DNA of 64,000 nucleotides, from the NCBI RefSeq assembly GCF_030407815.1, contig NZ_JASDCS010000012.1, forward strand, positions 1 to 64,000. The letters are read 5' to 3'. The notes under the pieces were generated by a model. The model was not told the origin of the DNA and made no database searches. It saw only the letters and a program-made list of their open reading frames with translations. The first letter of the stretch is position 1. The number at the start of each line of letters is the position of its first letter. A program made the position numbers and the translations under genes. The stretch is from Psychrobacter sp. APC 3281 (lineage in GTDB: Bacteria > Pseudomonadota > Gammaproteobacteria > Pseudomonadales > Moraxellaceae). Below are positions 45,136 through 54,789 of this stretch, in pieces.

Positions 45136-46053
45136 ATGAACCAAAGAACCATAAAAACAGCAATAGCCGTTACGGGTACTGGTCTACATAGTGGTCAGCC
45201 TGTTGACTTGGAGTTTCATCCACAGCCGATTGACACTGGTATTGTTTTCGAGCGCTCTGACATAGAAGGTAGTCAACCAATCCCAGCGAGTGCGTTTTTA
45301 GTACAAGACACGATGATGTCATCGAACTTAGTATTTGGCGGTACGCGAGTGGGCACGGTTGAGCATCTGCTTAGTGCCATCGCTGGTCTAGGAGTAGACA
45401 ATCTGTTAGTTCGGGTCTCTGCTTCAGAGATACCAATTATGGATGGTAGCGCTGCGCCTTTTGTTGCGCTCTTACTAGATGCAGGATTTTGTGAGCAAGA
45501 AGCGGCCAAAAAGTTTATTAAAATTATACGTCCAGTACGAGTAAAGCTAGAAGATAAGTGGGCAGAGCTACGTCCTTATGAAGGGTATGAATTAAATTTC
45601 GAAATTGATTTTGATCATCCTGCGTTTGATAAGAACTTTCAGCATGCACAGTTGCAGTTCTCTACACAGAATTTCATCGAACAATTAAGCACTGCGCGTA
45701 CTTTTGGATTTTTACGTGATATAGAAGCGCTACGTCAAAATAATTTAGCACTTGGCGGCAGTATGGAAAACGCCATCGTTATCGATGATGCCAACATACT
45801 TAATGCAGAAGGCTTACGTTTTAACGATGAGTTTGTCCGTCATAAAATTTTAGATGCTTTGGGAGATTTGCATCTGATTGGTTACCCAATTTTAGGTCGT
45901 TTTAACGCCTATAAGTCTGGTCATGCTCTAAATAATTTATTAGTACGTGAAATACTATCTGACGAAGATAACTTTGAAATTGTAACTTTTGATGACAATG
46001 TAACCTGTCCTATCGAGTATTTACCGCTTAATGATTTGGTTATTGAAGGATAA
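45136..46053 (+). CDS. lpxC: UDP-3-O-acyl-N-acetylglucosamine deacetylase LpxC
   Basis: A 305-residue zinc deacetylase, the committed step of lipid A synthesis. It starts MNQRTIKTAIAVTGTGLHSG as the family does, and has GTRVGTVEHLLSAIAGLGVD (zinc His), ELNFEIDFDHPAFD and HKILDALGDLHLIG (the HxxxD zinc motif). SD GAGAAG lies 6 bp before the ATG at 45136; the frame continues 15 codons earlier. Last gene of the cell-wall run, followed by a strong terminator. Confidence 0.97.
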   Translation: MNQRTIKTAIAVTGTGLHSGQPVDLEFHPQPIDTGIVFERSDIEGSQPIPASAFLVQDTMMSSNLVFGGTRVGTVEHLLSAIAGLGVDNLLVRVSASEIPIMDGSAAPFVALLLDAGFCEQEAAKKFIKIIRPVRVKLEDKWAELRPYEGYELNFEIDFDHPAFDKNFQHAQLQFSTQNFIEQLSTARTFGFLRDIEALRQNNLALGGSMENAIVIDDANILNAEGLRFNDEFVRHKILDALGDLHLIGYPILGRFNAYKSGHALNNLLVREILSDEDNFEIVTFDDNVTCPIEYLPLNDLVIEG

Positions 46054-46213
46054 ATACAGGAATATACAGGAAGTATCGAAACATTTACGCAATATTACAT
46101 AGGAAGCCCATAATTACATTTATATAATATGCTATATTTTGAATATATTATCTATATGATTATATGAATTTTCTGTTAAGGCATATAATACAAAAGCTGT
46201 AGATGGTTTTTAA

Positions 46214-46267
46214 GTCCTTCGTTAGCTATATCCATAATCTGGATGTAACTAACGAAGGATTTTTTTC
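46214..46267 (+). terminator. Rho-independent terminator after lpxC
   Basis: An 11-bp stem TCCTTCGTTAG / CTAACGAAGGA with an inner ATCCA / TGGAT helix in the loop, followed by T7. It lies about 160 bp after lpxC. Confidence 0.88.
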
Positions 46268-46351
46268 ATCTGATACATTACAAAAATCCATCTTTATCAA
46301 TGCCATCGCCTGCTCTTATTTACATAACTTTACATTTAACGCTCAGTATTT

Positions 46352-46867
46352 TTAATGATTAATCAAACGCAAAAGAGCTTTTTTGAGATTTTCATCAGTG
46401 GTGACATGCTCTGCGGCCTGTGATATAGTCCGTTTTGTGTTCTGGCTAAGCACCTGATTTTCATTGGCTTTACGAGAATTTGGTAAGTGCAGTGATGATG
46501 TTGATGATTGTTTAGATGAATAATTATCGGCAGAGCTTTTAGCCACAACGACGCGAATTTGCTTGAGTTGTTTAAATGTAATTGACTGCTCTGTTAGTAT
46601 TTGCAAATACGAGCTATGTAAATAGCGAATATGATTTGCTGCTGTCATTGAGCTAACACTTAATATCAACTGCTCAGGTGTTAAGCCTACAACCCAACAG
46701 GTATTGAGTATTTCTTCAGGTAGACAGTCTACTAATAGCTCTTTTATCTCGTTGGTTGCTTCTATATATAGTCGCATGTTGTTAGCAAGGGTTTGAGGTA
46801 GCGCGCTACCAGCAAATGCTTGATGATCTATAAGCTGGGCAAGCCGATTAGGCTGTTTTTTTGACAT
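46352..46867 (-). CDS. dciA: DciA-type replicative helicase loader (DUF721)
   Basis: A 171-residue protein. The DUF721 domain is residues about 30-105 (LLVDCLPEEILNTCWVVGLT, LILSVSSMTAANHIRYLHSS, ILTEQSITFKQLKQIRVVV). A Ser/Lys/Asn-rich tail follows, ending in EHVTTDENLKKALLRLINH. DciA loads DnaB in bacteria that lack DnaC. In gammaproteobacteria it often lies near lpxC and secA, as here beside lpxC. It is on the minus strand, convergent with lpxC. No clear terminator for it besides the lpxC hairpin. Confidence 0.88.
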   Translation of the reverse strand: MSKKQPNRLAQLIDHQAFAGSALPQTLANNMRLYIEATNEIKELLVDCLPEEILNTCWVVGLTPEQLILSVSSMTAANHIRYLHSSYLQILTEQSITFKQLKQIRVVVAKSSADNYSSKQSSTSSLHLPNSRKANENQVLSQNTKRTISQAAEHVTTDENLKKALLRLINH

Positions 46868-47116
46868 CGTAAGTACTCATCTAATAGGTGACAAACTCGA
46901 TACTCATAACAGACATGCTAAAAGCAATATATAGCAGATGGCTTATAAGATAGTTGACTAGGTGGGAAGTACTACTGGCACTAGTCACTATTTGAAAAGA
47001 ATGAACCGTTGTAATAGGGATTTTATCACGTCTATTTGATGATTATATCCTCTAAATTAATTGATGCTTCGTTACGGATGACGAGCAGACTTGTATTAAC
47101 AATAGGTAGTAAATTT

Positions 47117-47845
47117 ATGAAACAAGCTTTATTAATTTTGTCAGTATTGGGAATGGGTATCGCACAGACGAGTGGTGCTGCCGAAACAACCTTTCAACCA
47201 AATAATACCTTGAGTCATACCATCACAAATATTTCTACTTCTGCGAACTATGGTTCTAGTCGCAACATCTATAGCACTAACAGTGGTGCCCATGTATATA
47301 GCAACGATGAGATTAGTCAAGCAATTGACAACCTAAGCGCTCATGCTAAGCAAAAAGAATATCAGCTCGCTTCACTGACCAGTCGTTTGTCTTACGAGCA
47401 GCGTCAGCAGCAAGCAAGCCGTGTACCTGATCGCAACTCTGCTCCTGCTATTGCAGCAGCAAATGCCTCTCGCGTCGCTCTATCTAGAAGCTCTGGTTAC
47501 TGTGCTCGCTATGTACGTAAAGCATTACAATCAGCAGGTTACGAATTTACGCCTAACCCTTCAGCCTATCAGTACGCTTCTCGTGGCACGCTAGCTCAAG
47601 CTGGCTTTACCAAGATTAGTAACGACATGGCACCACAAGTTGGTGATGTCGTTGTCTATAACCGTACGTCAAGCCGTCCACATGGTCATATCCAGATTTT
47701 TGATGGCAATGACTGGGTGTCTGATTTCCGTCAAAACAGCATCAGCCCATATAGCGGTAATTACAGCTATACGACATGGCGTGATTCGCAGTATGTTGAT
47801 GATGCATCAGACCGTGGTATCTACCTTGCGATGGCTGACAAATAA
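47117..47845 (+). CDS. Secreted CHAP-domain peptidoglycan amidase
   Basis: A 242-residue exported protein. The signal peptide is residues 1-22 (KQALLILSVLGMGIAQTSGA). A polar region leads to the CHAP domain at about residues 120-235, with SGYCARYVRKALQSAGYE (catalytic Cys), PQVGDVVVYNR and HGHIQIFDGNDWVSDF (catalytic His). CHAP enzymes cleave peptide or amide bonds of peptidoglycan. Start: ATG 47117, with TAGGTAG upstream; the frame extends 27 codons further. Strong terminator downstream. Partner genes are not obvious. Confidence 0.9.
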   Translation: MKQALLILSVLGMGIAQTSGAAETTFQPNNTLSHTITNISTSANYGSSRNIYSTNSGAHVYSNDEISQAIDNLSAHAKQKEYQLASLTSRLSYEQRQQQASRVPDRNSAPAIAAANASRVALSRSSGYCARYVRKALQSAGYEFTPNPSAYQYASRGTLAQAGFTKISNDMAPQVGDVVVYNRTSSRPHGHIQIFDGNDWVSDFRQNSISPYSGNYSYTTWRDSQYVDDASDRGIYLAMADK

Positions 47846-47897
47846 ACATCAGTTAAATGAAGTAAGTATCAGTTAAATAAGACTAAAGTTTTCTCCA

Positions 47898-47938
47898 AAC
47901 TCAGTAATGCTCTTTATGACATTACTGGGTTTTTTTTG
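47898..47938 (+). terminator. Rho-independent terminator after the CHAP gene
   Basis: Stem ACTCAGTAATG / CATTACTGGGT (one wobble) followed by T8. Confidence 0.87.
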
Positions 47939-48000
47939 TGCTTTAAATAATTATATCTAAGAATAGCTATATTTAAATGAGTGCAGCTCCTATAAACGAA

Positions 48001-48774
48001 TCAAAGCTCAAATTTTGGCCAATAGTCGCGATTGTGAAAATCAGGAGGGCAGGCATGGCTCGAGGCAAAGTATAAATCAGTTTCGCCAAACCATAGGATG
48101 ACACAAGGATGTATTTGTTCGATCATCATGTTTGCAATAGCGTATTGTTGATTCGGTAGTTGAATTATAGGCAGGCTAAAGCTGCGCTCATAATGAGTAG
48201 GTGTCTGCACTACCATTGGATTTTTAGATAAATGGCTTTCCCCTGATATATCTGCTAGCTTTTTACAGTTACGCCAATTAATAGATGCGCGCGTGGTTCC
48301 GTCGGTTTCATACAACGGTACTGGCGGTAGTGCCGCAGGGTTACGATAGTTTTCAAATTGATAAAGTGCATAACGACCATCAGGGCTAGTATTGATCTCT
48401 ATATAAGCGGTTGCTTGCTGAAGTGGTATCTTGTGAGGTTCTATCTGGTGAGTTGCTACGATATCTTCGTCATCATTCTTACAGCCCGCAATCTTGCTGC
48501 CAGCAATAAAGCATTCAAGGCACGTTTCTTCCCATAGGTAATCAGTGAAATTTACTTGAGTTTGTTGCCATGTTGACCAATTGAGTTGGTTTGCCAAAGT
48601 TTGGCTAGGCAAAGTCACTTGATAGGTCAGCACTAGTTGCAAAGCTGGTTGCTGGATGATCTCTGCACTTACTTCGATAGAGATATTCTCAAGCGCTTCT
48701 ATAGACACGCCTAATTGCTGAGCGTTTTTCGCTATCGTCTCTGTGGCTATAGAGAGGTTAAAAGATTGGTTCAT
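48001..48774 (-). CDS. DOMON-like domain protein
   Basis: A 257-residue protein without a signal peptide. It shows the DOMON-like beta-sandwich pattern: LQLVLTYQVTLPS, TDYLWEETCLECFIAG, AYIEINTSPDGRYALYQFEN, YRNPAALPP and the C-terminal FASSHACPPDFHNRDYW. Family members are bacterial proteins of unknown role that share the fold of cytochrome- or sugar-binding DOMON domains; no ligand is known. Start taken at ATG 48774; a TTG 15 codons earlier extends the frame. Next to it on the same strand, yhbY lies upstream behind its own terminator. Confidence 0.8.
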   Translation of the reverse strand: MNQSFNLSIATETIAKNAQQLGVSIEALENISIEVSAEIIQQPALQLVLTYQVTLPSQTLANQLNWSTWQQTQVNFTDYLWEETCLECFIAGSKIAGCKNDDEDIVATHQIEPHKIPLQQATAYIEINTSPDGRYALYQFENYRNPAALPPVPLYETDGTTRASINWRNCKKLADISGESHLSKNPMVVQTPTHYERSFSLPIIQLPNQQYAIANMMIEQIHPCVILWFGETDLYFASSHACPPDFHNRDYWPKFEL

Positions 48775-48880
48775 TATGAGTACATCTCGACGGTAATAAT
48801 AAAGAGGTGATAGTGACAAGAGAAATCATACTGATTAAGGACACTAATACTATATGGTAAGTATAACCGAGACTATCGGA

Positions 48881-48915
48881 AAACATAAAAGCCGCGAGCA
48901 AGAAGCGTCGCGGCC
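48881..48915 (-). terminator. Rho-independent terminator of yhbY
   Basis: Perfect stem GCCGCGA / TCGCGGC (10-base loop); on the minus strand a TTTTATGTTTT tract follows, about 80 bp after the yhbY stop. Confidence 0.72.
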
Positions 48916-48993
48916 TTTGTATTTCATTATCATTTGGCTATGATATAAGTGAACATAAAACCCAGTCACTTAATTCCAGTCGGTTATGACATG

Positions 48994-49305
48994 TTACTGT
49001 GCGTGACGTGCTAGGTTAGACAGTTTTGGGTTGGCATTTGGGTTTTTGCGTAGTAATAATGCCATACGACCAATAGAATGAACCAAAGACGCATTAGCCG
49101 CTTTAGCAAGTTCAGCGCCAACGATATCACGTTCTTCTTTCGTGCCAGCAGGCAATTTCACTTTGATAAGTTCATGATCTGTTAGCGCGCGATCGATTTC
49201 TTCAGTGATGGTTGGAGTAATACCCTTGTTGCCGATCATAACGATAGGCTTTAGCTCGTGACCGATGCCTTTTAGACGTTTGATGGTAGCGTTATCGAGT
49301 TGCAT
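48994..49305 (-). CDS. yhbY: CRM-domain RNA-binding protein YhbY
   Basis: A 103-residue single CRM-domain protein. It has MQLDNATIKRLKGIGHELKP, VMIGNKGITPTITEEIDRAL and the LIKVKLPAG region, the usual order for YhbY. It binds the pre-50S ribosomal subunit. Start at 49305 is supported by SD AGGAATT; a start 14 codons further upstream is less likely. It is divergent from rlmE, the standard gammaproteobacterial layout. Confidence 0.94.
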   Translation of the reverse strand: MQLDNATIKRLKGIGHELKPIVMIGNKGITPTITEEIDRALTDHELIKVKLPAGTKEERDIVGAELAKAANASLVHSIGRMALLLRKNPNANPKLSNLARHAQ

Positions 49306-49639
49306 AGAATTCCTAGGTGTTGGTAAAAATAAAAATGGTACTGTCAAAAACAGTTATTGATCATTATAGATAATCTGTGACCATCTTGCATGAGATCAGC
49401 AGGATTTTGCACGATTTTACGTGACGAAAATGTTAAACTGAATGTTTGGTACATTATAAACGCTACTGCCTTATAAAACAGTTATTTAACCAATAGAATT
49501 TGGTCAGTTTGCAACCAACCATGAATAAAAAATCTGATTAACACTGTATTTAGAATAATCCGCAATGGATTAATATCAGTTTGTAAGTGATAGAGCAATT
49601 AAAGCAGCTAGATTTAGTAAAGCAATAGGAGCAGGTATT

Positions 49640-50272
49640 TTGGCCACGCGTATCGAAAACAAAAAACTATCAAAGAGCAGCAGTGCTTGGATGAAAGAGC
49701 ATATTGACGATCATTATGTACAGAAAGCTCAGAAAGATGGCTACCGTGCCCGTGCCGCTTATAAATTATTAGAGATTAATGAAAAAACCAACCTGATCAA
49801 AAAAGGCATGACGGTCGTAGATTTGGGCAGTGCGCCTGGTAGCTGGTCACAAGTCGCTGGCCGATTGGTAGGTGACGATGGTATCTTGATTGCCTCTGAT
49901 ATTTTGGCGATGGATACCTTGCCTGATGTGACCTTTATTCAGGGTGATTTTCGTGAAGCTGAAGTGTTTGACGCTATTATGGCAGAAGTAGGTGATAGGC
50001 AAGTCGATGTCGTATTGTCTGACATGGCACCCAATACCGCTGGGAACAGTGCTATCGATCAGCCACGTATGATGTACTTATGTGAGCTAGCAGTGGACTT
50101 CGCGCTTGCAACCTTACCAGAAGGTGGCGCACTTATTATGAAAGTGTTTCAAGGCGAGGGTACACAAGAATTACGCAAGCAGATGCAGCAGGATTTTAGT
50201 AAGATTCGTAGTATAAAGCCAGGTGCGTCACGACCACGCTCAAAAGAGATGTTTTGGATAGCGATTAAATAG
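49640..50272 (+). CDS. rlmE: 23S rRNA (uridine2552-2'-O)-methyltransferase RlmE
   Basis: A 210-residue methyltransferase (FtsJ/RrmJ). It has SSSAWMKEHIDDHYVQKAQKD, RARAAYKLLEINEK (catalytic Lys), VVDLGSAPGSWSQVAG (SAM), VVLSDMAPNTAGN (catalytic Asp) and MKVFQGEG. It methylates U2552 of 23S rRNA late in 50S assembly. The start is a TTG with SD AGGAG 8 bp upstream. Divergent from yhbY, then ftsH follows 400 bp downstream. Confidence 0.96.
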   Translation: MATRIENKKLSKSSSAWMKEHIDDHYVQKAQKDGYRARAAYKLLEINEKTNLIKKGMTVVDLGSAPGSWSQVAGRLVGDDGILIASDILAMDTLPDVTFIQGDFREAEVFDAIMAEVGDRQVDVVLSDMAPNTAGNSAIDQPRMMYLCELAVDFALATLPEGGALIMKVFQGEGTQELRKQMQQDFSKIRSIKPGASRPRSKEMFWIAIK

Positions 50273-50673
50273 TTTTAACATCAATAGGTTGCTGCTCTTG
50301 TAAGCATGAGGGTAAACCACCATAAAGTGTTATTATCGCGATACAAAAGCTGCGTCAATTGTTAAATGAATAATCGTGAAACCTGCTTGAATTATGCGGG
50401 TTAGCACCACATATCATGGTATATTACCTTTGTTTTTAGCATACGTTTTAGGCAAAGTCGTCTGATAATAAGCGTTTTACAAGCTCAATAATCGTATATC
50501 TATGTTTATCTCATACTGATTATTTATAAAAACAATTTTTATGCTACCTATAAATCATATAAGTTTAATTTAGCAGCTTTTTATTATCGGGATATTCGTT
50601 AAAAATGAGCAATACGTTTATAGACGTCACGTGTTTAATAAACACACCAATAAGTAAGGGATGGGAATAACTA
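50273..50673. other. 401-bp leader region between rlmE and ftsH
   Basis: No gene. A hairpin AACCTGC / GCGGGTT (50379-50401) without a T-tract follows rlmE. A TATATT near 50420 may be a -10. A 7-bp dyad GTGTTTA-A-TAAACAC at 50631-50645 lies just before the ftsH start. The gap is longer than the usual rlmE-ftsH spacing. Confidence 0.45.
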
Positions 50674-52569
50674 GTGAGCGACATGGTAAAAAATACCTTA
50701 TTGTGGCTGGTGGTAATCGGCGTTTTGGTGCTGGTGTTTAGCGGCTTTGATCAATCTTCTGAGCCGGATAACCTTAACTACTCTGAGTTTGTGACCGCAG
50801 TGTCAGAAAACCAAGTAGCCAGTGTCGAGATCGACGGCGAACAGATCACCGGCGAGAAGAAAAATGGCTCATCTTTTGAGACCATTAGACCAGCTGTGTC
50901 AGATGACCAGCTCATGCCAATGCTACGTGAGAACCAAGTCGAAGTTCAAGGAACTGCACCGAAGCGCCAAAGCGTATTAATGCAATTACTGATAGCCAGC
51001 TTCCCAATTCTATTGATTATTGGTCTGTTCTTATTCTTTATGCGTAATATGCAAGGCGGCGCTGGCGGTAAAGGCGGCGGCCCAATGAGCTTTGGTAAAT
51101 CAAAAGCGAAGATGCTGACTGAAGATCAAATCAACGTTAACTTCGAAGACGTGGCGGGTTGTGAAGAAGCCAAAGAAGAAGTTGTTGAAGTGGTTGAGTT
51201 CTTACGTGATCCAGATAAATTTACCAAACTGGGTGCAACGATTCCTCGTGGTATCTTGATGGTAGGTCCTCCAGGTACGGGTAAAACCTTGCTAGCGAGA
51301 GCTATTGCTGGTGAAGCTAAAGTACCGTTCTTCTCAATTTCAGGTTCTGATTTTGTTGAGATGTTCGTTGGTGTTGGTGCATCTCGTGTCCGTGATATGT
51401 TCGAACAGGCGAAGAAAAGCGCTCCTTGTATCATCTTTATTGATGAGATTGATGCAGTCGGTCGTCATCGTGGTTCCGGTATGGGCGGCGGTAATGATGA
51501 GCGTGAGCAGACATTGAACCAACTATTGGTTGAGATGGATGGTTTTGAAGGTAATGAAGGCGTTATCGTTATTGCCGCAACCAACCGTGCTGATGTACTT
51601 GATAAAGCATTATTGCGTCCAGGTCGTTTTGACCGCCAGGTACAAGTAGGCTTGCCGGATATCAAAGGCCGTGAACAAATCCTAAAAGTGCATTTGAAGA
51701 AACTGCCGAATACAATCAGTGTAGATGCCAGTTCTCTTGCTCGTGGTACGCCTGGATTTAGTGGTGCACAGCTTGCTAACCTTGTAAACGAAGCTGCATT
51801 ATTTGCCGCACGTCGCAACAAGACCAGTGTCGATATGAATGACTTTGAAGATGCGAAAGACAAGCTGTATATGGGTCCTGAACGCAAATCCATGGTAATC
51901 CGCGAAGAAGAGCGCCGTGCAACTGCTTATCACGAAGCGGGTCATGCGTTAGTAGCTGAGCTATTGCCAGGTACAGATCCGGTGCACAAGGTTACCATTA
52001 TGCCGCGCGGCTTTGCCCTTGGTGTCACTTGGCAGTTGCCTGAACATGATCAGACCAGTATGTACAAGTCTAAGATGCTAAGCGACATTGCCATCTTGTT
52101 CGGTGGTCGTATCGCCGAAGAAGTGTTTATCAATCAAATGTCGACGGGTGCTTCGAATGACTTTGAACGTGCCACTAAAATGGCACGTGCGATGGTCACG
52201 AAGTACGGTATGTCTGATGCACTTGGTATTATGGTGTATGAAGATGACGACAACTCGCAAGGATATTTCGGCGGTGGTGGACGTACTATCTCTGAAGCTA
52301 CGCAGCAGAAGGTTGATGAAGAAGTACGTCGTATGCTAGAAGAGCAGTATGATATCGCTCGTGAATTGATTGAAGCCAACCAAGATAAAATGCATGCGAT
52401 GGTTGATGCGCTTATGAACTGGGAAACTATTGATCGTGACCAGTTGCAAGATATCTTAGCAGGTGAAGAACCACGTCCACCAAGAGTCTACCAACATAAC
52501 GAAGTAAACTTATCGAAAAATGACGTTAAAGCAACTGGTGCTACACCGCCACCATTACCAGCAATGTAA
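50674..52569 (+). CDS. ftsH: ATP-dependent zinc metalloprotease FtsH
   Basis: A 631-residue membrane AAA+ protease. Two membrane segments (about residues 8-24 and 104-122) flank a periplasmic part. The AAA module has [19 protein letters not shown] (Walker A), [13 protein letters not shown] (Walker B) and [10 protein letters not shown] (SRH). The protease has the zinc motif [14 protein letters not shown]. It degrades membrane and regulatory proteins, including LpxC in E. coli. Start is a GTG at 50674 after AAGGGATGGGA; an in-frame ATG lies three codons later. folP follows after a terminator. Confidence 0.97.
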   Translation: MSDMVKNTLLWLVVIGVLVLVFSGFDQSSEPDNLNYSEFVTAVSENQVASVEIDGEQITGEKKNGSSFETIRPAVSDDQLMPMLRENQVEVQGTAPKRQSVLMQLLIASFPILLIIGLFLFFMRNMQGGAGGKGGGPMSFGKSKAKMLTEDQINVNFEDVAGCEEAKEEVVEVVEFLRDPDKFTKLGATIPRGILMVGPPGTGKTLLARAIAGEAKVPFFSISGSDFVEMFVGVGASRVRDMFEQAKKSAPCIIFIDEIDAVGRHRGSGMGGGNDEREQTLNQLLVEMDGFEGNEGVIVIAATNRADVLDKALLRPGRFDRQVQVGLPDIKGREQILKVHLKKLPNTISVDASSLARGTPGFSGAQLANLVNEAALFAARRNKTSVDMNDFEDAKDKLYMGPERKSMVIREEERRATAYHEAGHALVAELLPGTDPVHKVTIMPRGFALGVTWQLPEHDQTSMYKSKMLSDIAILFGGRIAEEVFINQMSTGASNDFERATKMARAMVTKYGMSDALGIMVYEDDDNSQGYFGGGGRTISEATQQKVDEEVRRMLEEQYDIARELIEANQDKMHAMVDALMNWETIDRDQLQDILAGEEPRPPRVYQHNEVNLSKNDVKATGATPPPLPAM

Positions 52570-52593
52570 GTGCTAGCGTATTCATGTCTTATA

Positions 52594-52625
52594 AAAAGCC
52601 CTTTATGATAGAGGGCTTTTTTTTA
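52594..52625 (+). terminator. Rho-independent terminator after ftsH
   Basis: Stem AAAAGCCCT / AGGGCTTTT, with one extra base in the 3' arm, followed by T8, about 25 bp after the stop codon. folP may therefore rely on read-through or its own promoter. Confidence 0.85.
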
Positions 52626-52735
52626 TTGTCATCATTTTATCAAGGGTTTAGAACCCTATAAGATTTACTGGTATCATAAGCATAGATAACAATAACTAAA
52701 GCTGCATTATAAATTTTACTTGCGATGGATTATTC

Positions 52736-53629
52736 ATGTCATTATTCCAACCTTTACCCAACTATCAAGTGTCTAGTCGTGATAAAACTTTAGATTTGTC
52801 GCAGCCCCGTATCATGGGCATCCTGAACGTAACGCCAGATTCATTTTCAGACGGTGGGCAGTTTAACGCAGTAGATAAAGCCGTCGCTCATTGCCAGCAG
52901 ATGATAAATGAAGGCGCTACTATTATCGACATCGGTGGTGAATCTACTCGTCCAAATGCGCAAACTGTGGCCACTGATGATGAGATACAACGAGTTGTAC
53001 CAGTGGTTCGAGCCATTCGTCAGCATTGTGGTGATGCTATTTGGTTATCGATTGATACTAGCAGTCCTGAAGTCATGCAGGCAGCATTTAATGAAGGTGC
53101 TGACATTTGGAACGATGTACGAGCACTGAAACGTACTGGTGCGGCAGAGCTGGCAGCTAAGCTCGATATACCTGTTATGCTAATGCATATGCGCGGTGAG
53201 CCAACGACAATGAATGATCTGGCACAGTATGACGATGTGATCGATGAAGTGCGTACGGAGCTGCTCGACCGTATTAACGAAGTAGTTAGCATAGGCGTCA
53301 AACGAAACAATATTATTATCGACCCAGGTTTTGGTTTTGCCAAAAACTATAAGCATCATTGCGCGCTATTAAGTCAGCTGAGTAGCTTGCAGACATTAGG
53401 GCTGCCAATGATGTTTGGCATTTCTCGTAAGCGTTTCTTGGCAGAAGTATTGACCAAAAGTGGGGCTGAAGCTGTGAGTACGACGCAAGCGGTAGAACGT
53501 GATTCGGTAGGAACGGCAGCTGGGTTGTTTGCGCTACAACAAGGCGCAAGTATCATTCGTACGCATAATGTAGCGATGATGCAGCAAGCAGTGGCCTTAT
53601 GGAGTCAACTGTCAGCATATCGTTGTTAA
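52736..53629 (+). CDS. folP: Dihydropteroate synthase
   Basis: A 297-residue TIM-barrel enzyme. It has IMGILNVTPDSFSDGGQFN, ATIIDIGGESTRPNAQ, the pABA/pterin site VMLMHMRGEPTTM, IIIDPGFGFAKNYKHH and GISRKRFL. It joins p-aminobenzoate to dihydropterin pyrophosphate in folate synthesis and is the sulfonamide target. The order ftsH-folP is conserved in gammaproteobacteria. No insertions near the sulfonamide-binding loops are obvious by eye. Confidence 0.96.
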   Translation: MSLFQPLPNYQVSSRDKTLDLSQPRIMGILNVTPDSFSDGGQFNAVDKAVAHCQQMINEGATIIDIGGESTRPNAQTVATDDEIQRVVPVVRAIRQHCGDAIWLSIDTSSPEVMQAAFNEGADIWNDVRALKRTGAAELAAKLDIPVMLMHMRGEPTTMNDLAQYDDVIDEVRTELLDRINEVVSIGVKRNNIIIDPGFGFAKNYKHHCALLSQLSSLQTLGLPMMFGISRKRFLAEVLTKSGAEAVSTTQAVERDSVGTAAGLFALQQGASIIRTHNVAMMQQAVALWSQLSAYRC

Positions 53630-53755
53630 ACTCATTCTACATGTCCGAATGCATGGTGAGATTTCAAGACTATAAATATTCTATACGCTATGCCTGATAT
53701 TTTTTTCTAAACTATCTAAACCCGCAAAACTATATAACTTAATAAGAGTAAATCT

Positions 53756-54037
53756 ATGACAAGTACAACTCAACCAGAACCAACCAATGAACAGCGCCGT
53801 ATCATTTATCAAGCTCGCCGCGGATTAAAAGAATTGGATTTTTATATTGATCCTTACGTCAAGGAGCTGTATCTGACAGCAGATGCTACTGAACAAGCAA
53901 CATTTGCAGAAATGCTCACTCATGAAGACCCAGACTTACTAGACTACTTTACCAATCAAAATCGTCCAGAAGAGGACGACATCTGGGCATTGGTCAATAA
54001 GATAAAAACATGGCGCCATACCAAAGACTTGGTTTAG
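53756..54037 (+). CDS. sdhE: Succinate dehydrogenase assembly factor SdhE (CptB)
   Basis: A 93-residue small helical protein. It carries the FAD-transfer motif in the form ARRGLKELDFYIDPYV (RGxxE-type), then LLDYFTNQNRPEEDDIWALV. SdhE helps attach FAD covalently to SdhA, and has been described as antitoxin partner of YgfX. The next gene encodes a YgfX-like membrane protein, preserving the pair. SD AAGAG. Confidence 0.93.
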   Translation: MTSTTQPEPTNEQRRIIYQARRGLKELDFYIDPYVKELYLTADATEQATFAEMLTHEDPDLLDYFTNQNRPEEDDIWALVNKIKTWRHTKDLV

Positions 54038-54089
54038 GTCTTAAGGAATGGGTCAGTACAATATCTAACGTTTCCCATGGTACGCTTAT

Positions 54090-54548
54090 ATGACGCCAGT
54101 AACTTCGCTACGTATTGATACAGCTATCAAGCCTGCCAGTTATGTACGCGCGCTGCTATATGTAGGCTTGACTGGCGTTATGATGATATTGGCATGGTTT
54201 GCATCTTTGGCTTTGTGGCAGTATTTACTAATCTTAATAGTCTCGGCAGCAGTTGCAAGTTATCTGATTATATCGAGACCAATCCTATTACACATTAGTC
54301 AGCCATCGCTCAGTCAGCGTGTCGATAAAGAATGGCAATTACTGATACGAACGGGTCGCGGCGATGAGTTATGGCAAGCAGAGTTAATCGATATAAATCG
54401 CTATCAGTGGGCGATGAGTATCGAGTTCAATATCGTTGAGCCTTATCAAAGAACGTTTTCAACCACTATATTCCGCGATCAAGTAAATTCTGATCAATGG
54501 CGACAATTAAATATTTTAGCCAATACCAGTAAGGGTAATGCTAGATAA
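54090..54548 (+). CDS. ygfX: YgfX-like membrane protein (CptA family)
   Basis: A 152-residue protein with two hydrophobic segments (about residues 22-43 and 46-64). The C-terminal half has WQAELIDINRYQWAMSIEFN and TTIFRDQVNSDQWRQLNILA, matching the FRD...WR.L pattern of YgfX. E. coli YgfX forms a pair with SdhE and has been reported to affect FtsZ and MreB assembly. The call rests on weak similarity plus the sdhE neighbour 52 bp upstream. Confidence 0.72.
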   Translation: MTPVTSLRIDTAIKPASYVRALLYVGLTGVMMILAWFASLALWQYLLILIVSAAVASYLIISRPILLHISQPSLSQRVDKEWQLLIRTGRGDELWQAELIDINRYQWAMSIEFNIVEPYQRTFSTTIFRDQVNSDQWRQLNILANTSKGNAR

Positions 54549-54789
54549 CTGAGTATTTATGGAGCTTAAGTTTTTCCTTTTACGATGAGAAAACTCTACA
54601 CGTCATAACAAAATAGCTATCTCAAAGGACAAAGAGGTTTGTTATATTAAAATCTGTTATATTAAAAATAGAAAATAAAACTCGTAATTCTGCTGTCCCG
54701 TTATTAAAGAACATATAGGCAGATATGAGGTTTCACAATTTTTAGCAGTATTTTTGTAGTAAACAATAGGATAAAAAGAGGAATAGATA

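Noticed and set aside
37110-46053. The missing genes of the division cluster as a deletion
   Set aside because: The short order murG-murC-ddl-ftsQ-ftsA-ftsZ-lpxC is what I would expect for Moraxellaceae, where the other genes lie elsewhere.
50631-50645. Dyad GTGTTTA-A-TAAACAC before ftsH as an operator
   Set aside because: Perfect 7-bp dyads with short spacers should occur roughly 40 times in a window of this size; nothing else supports this one.
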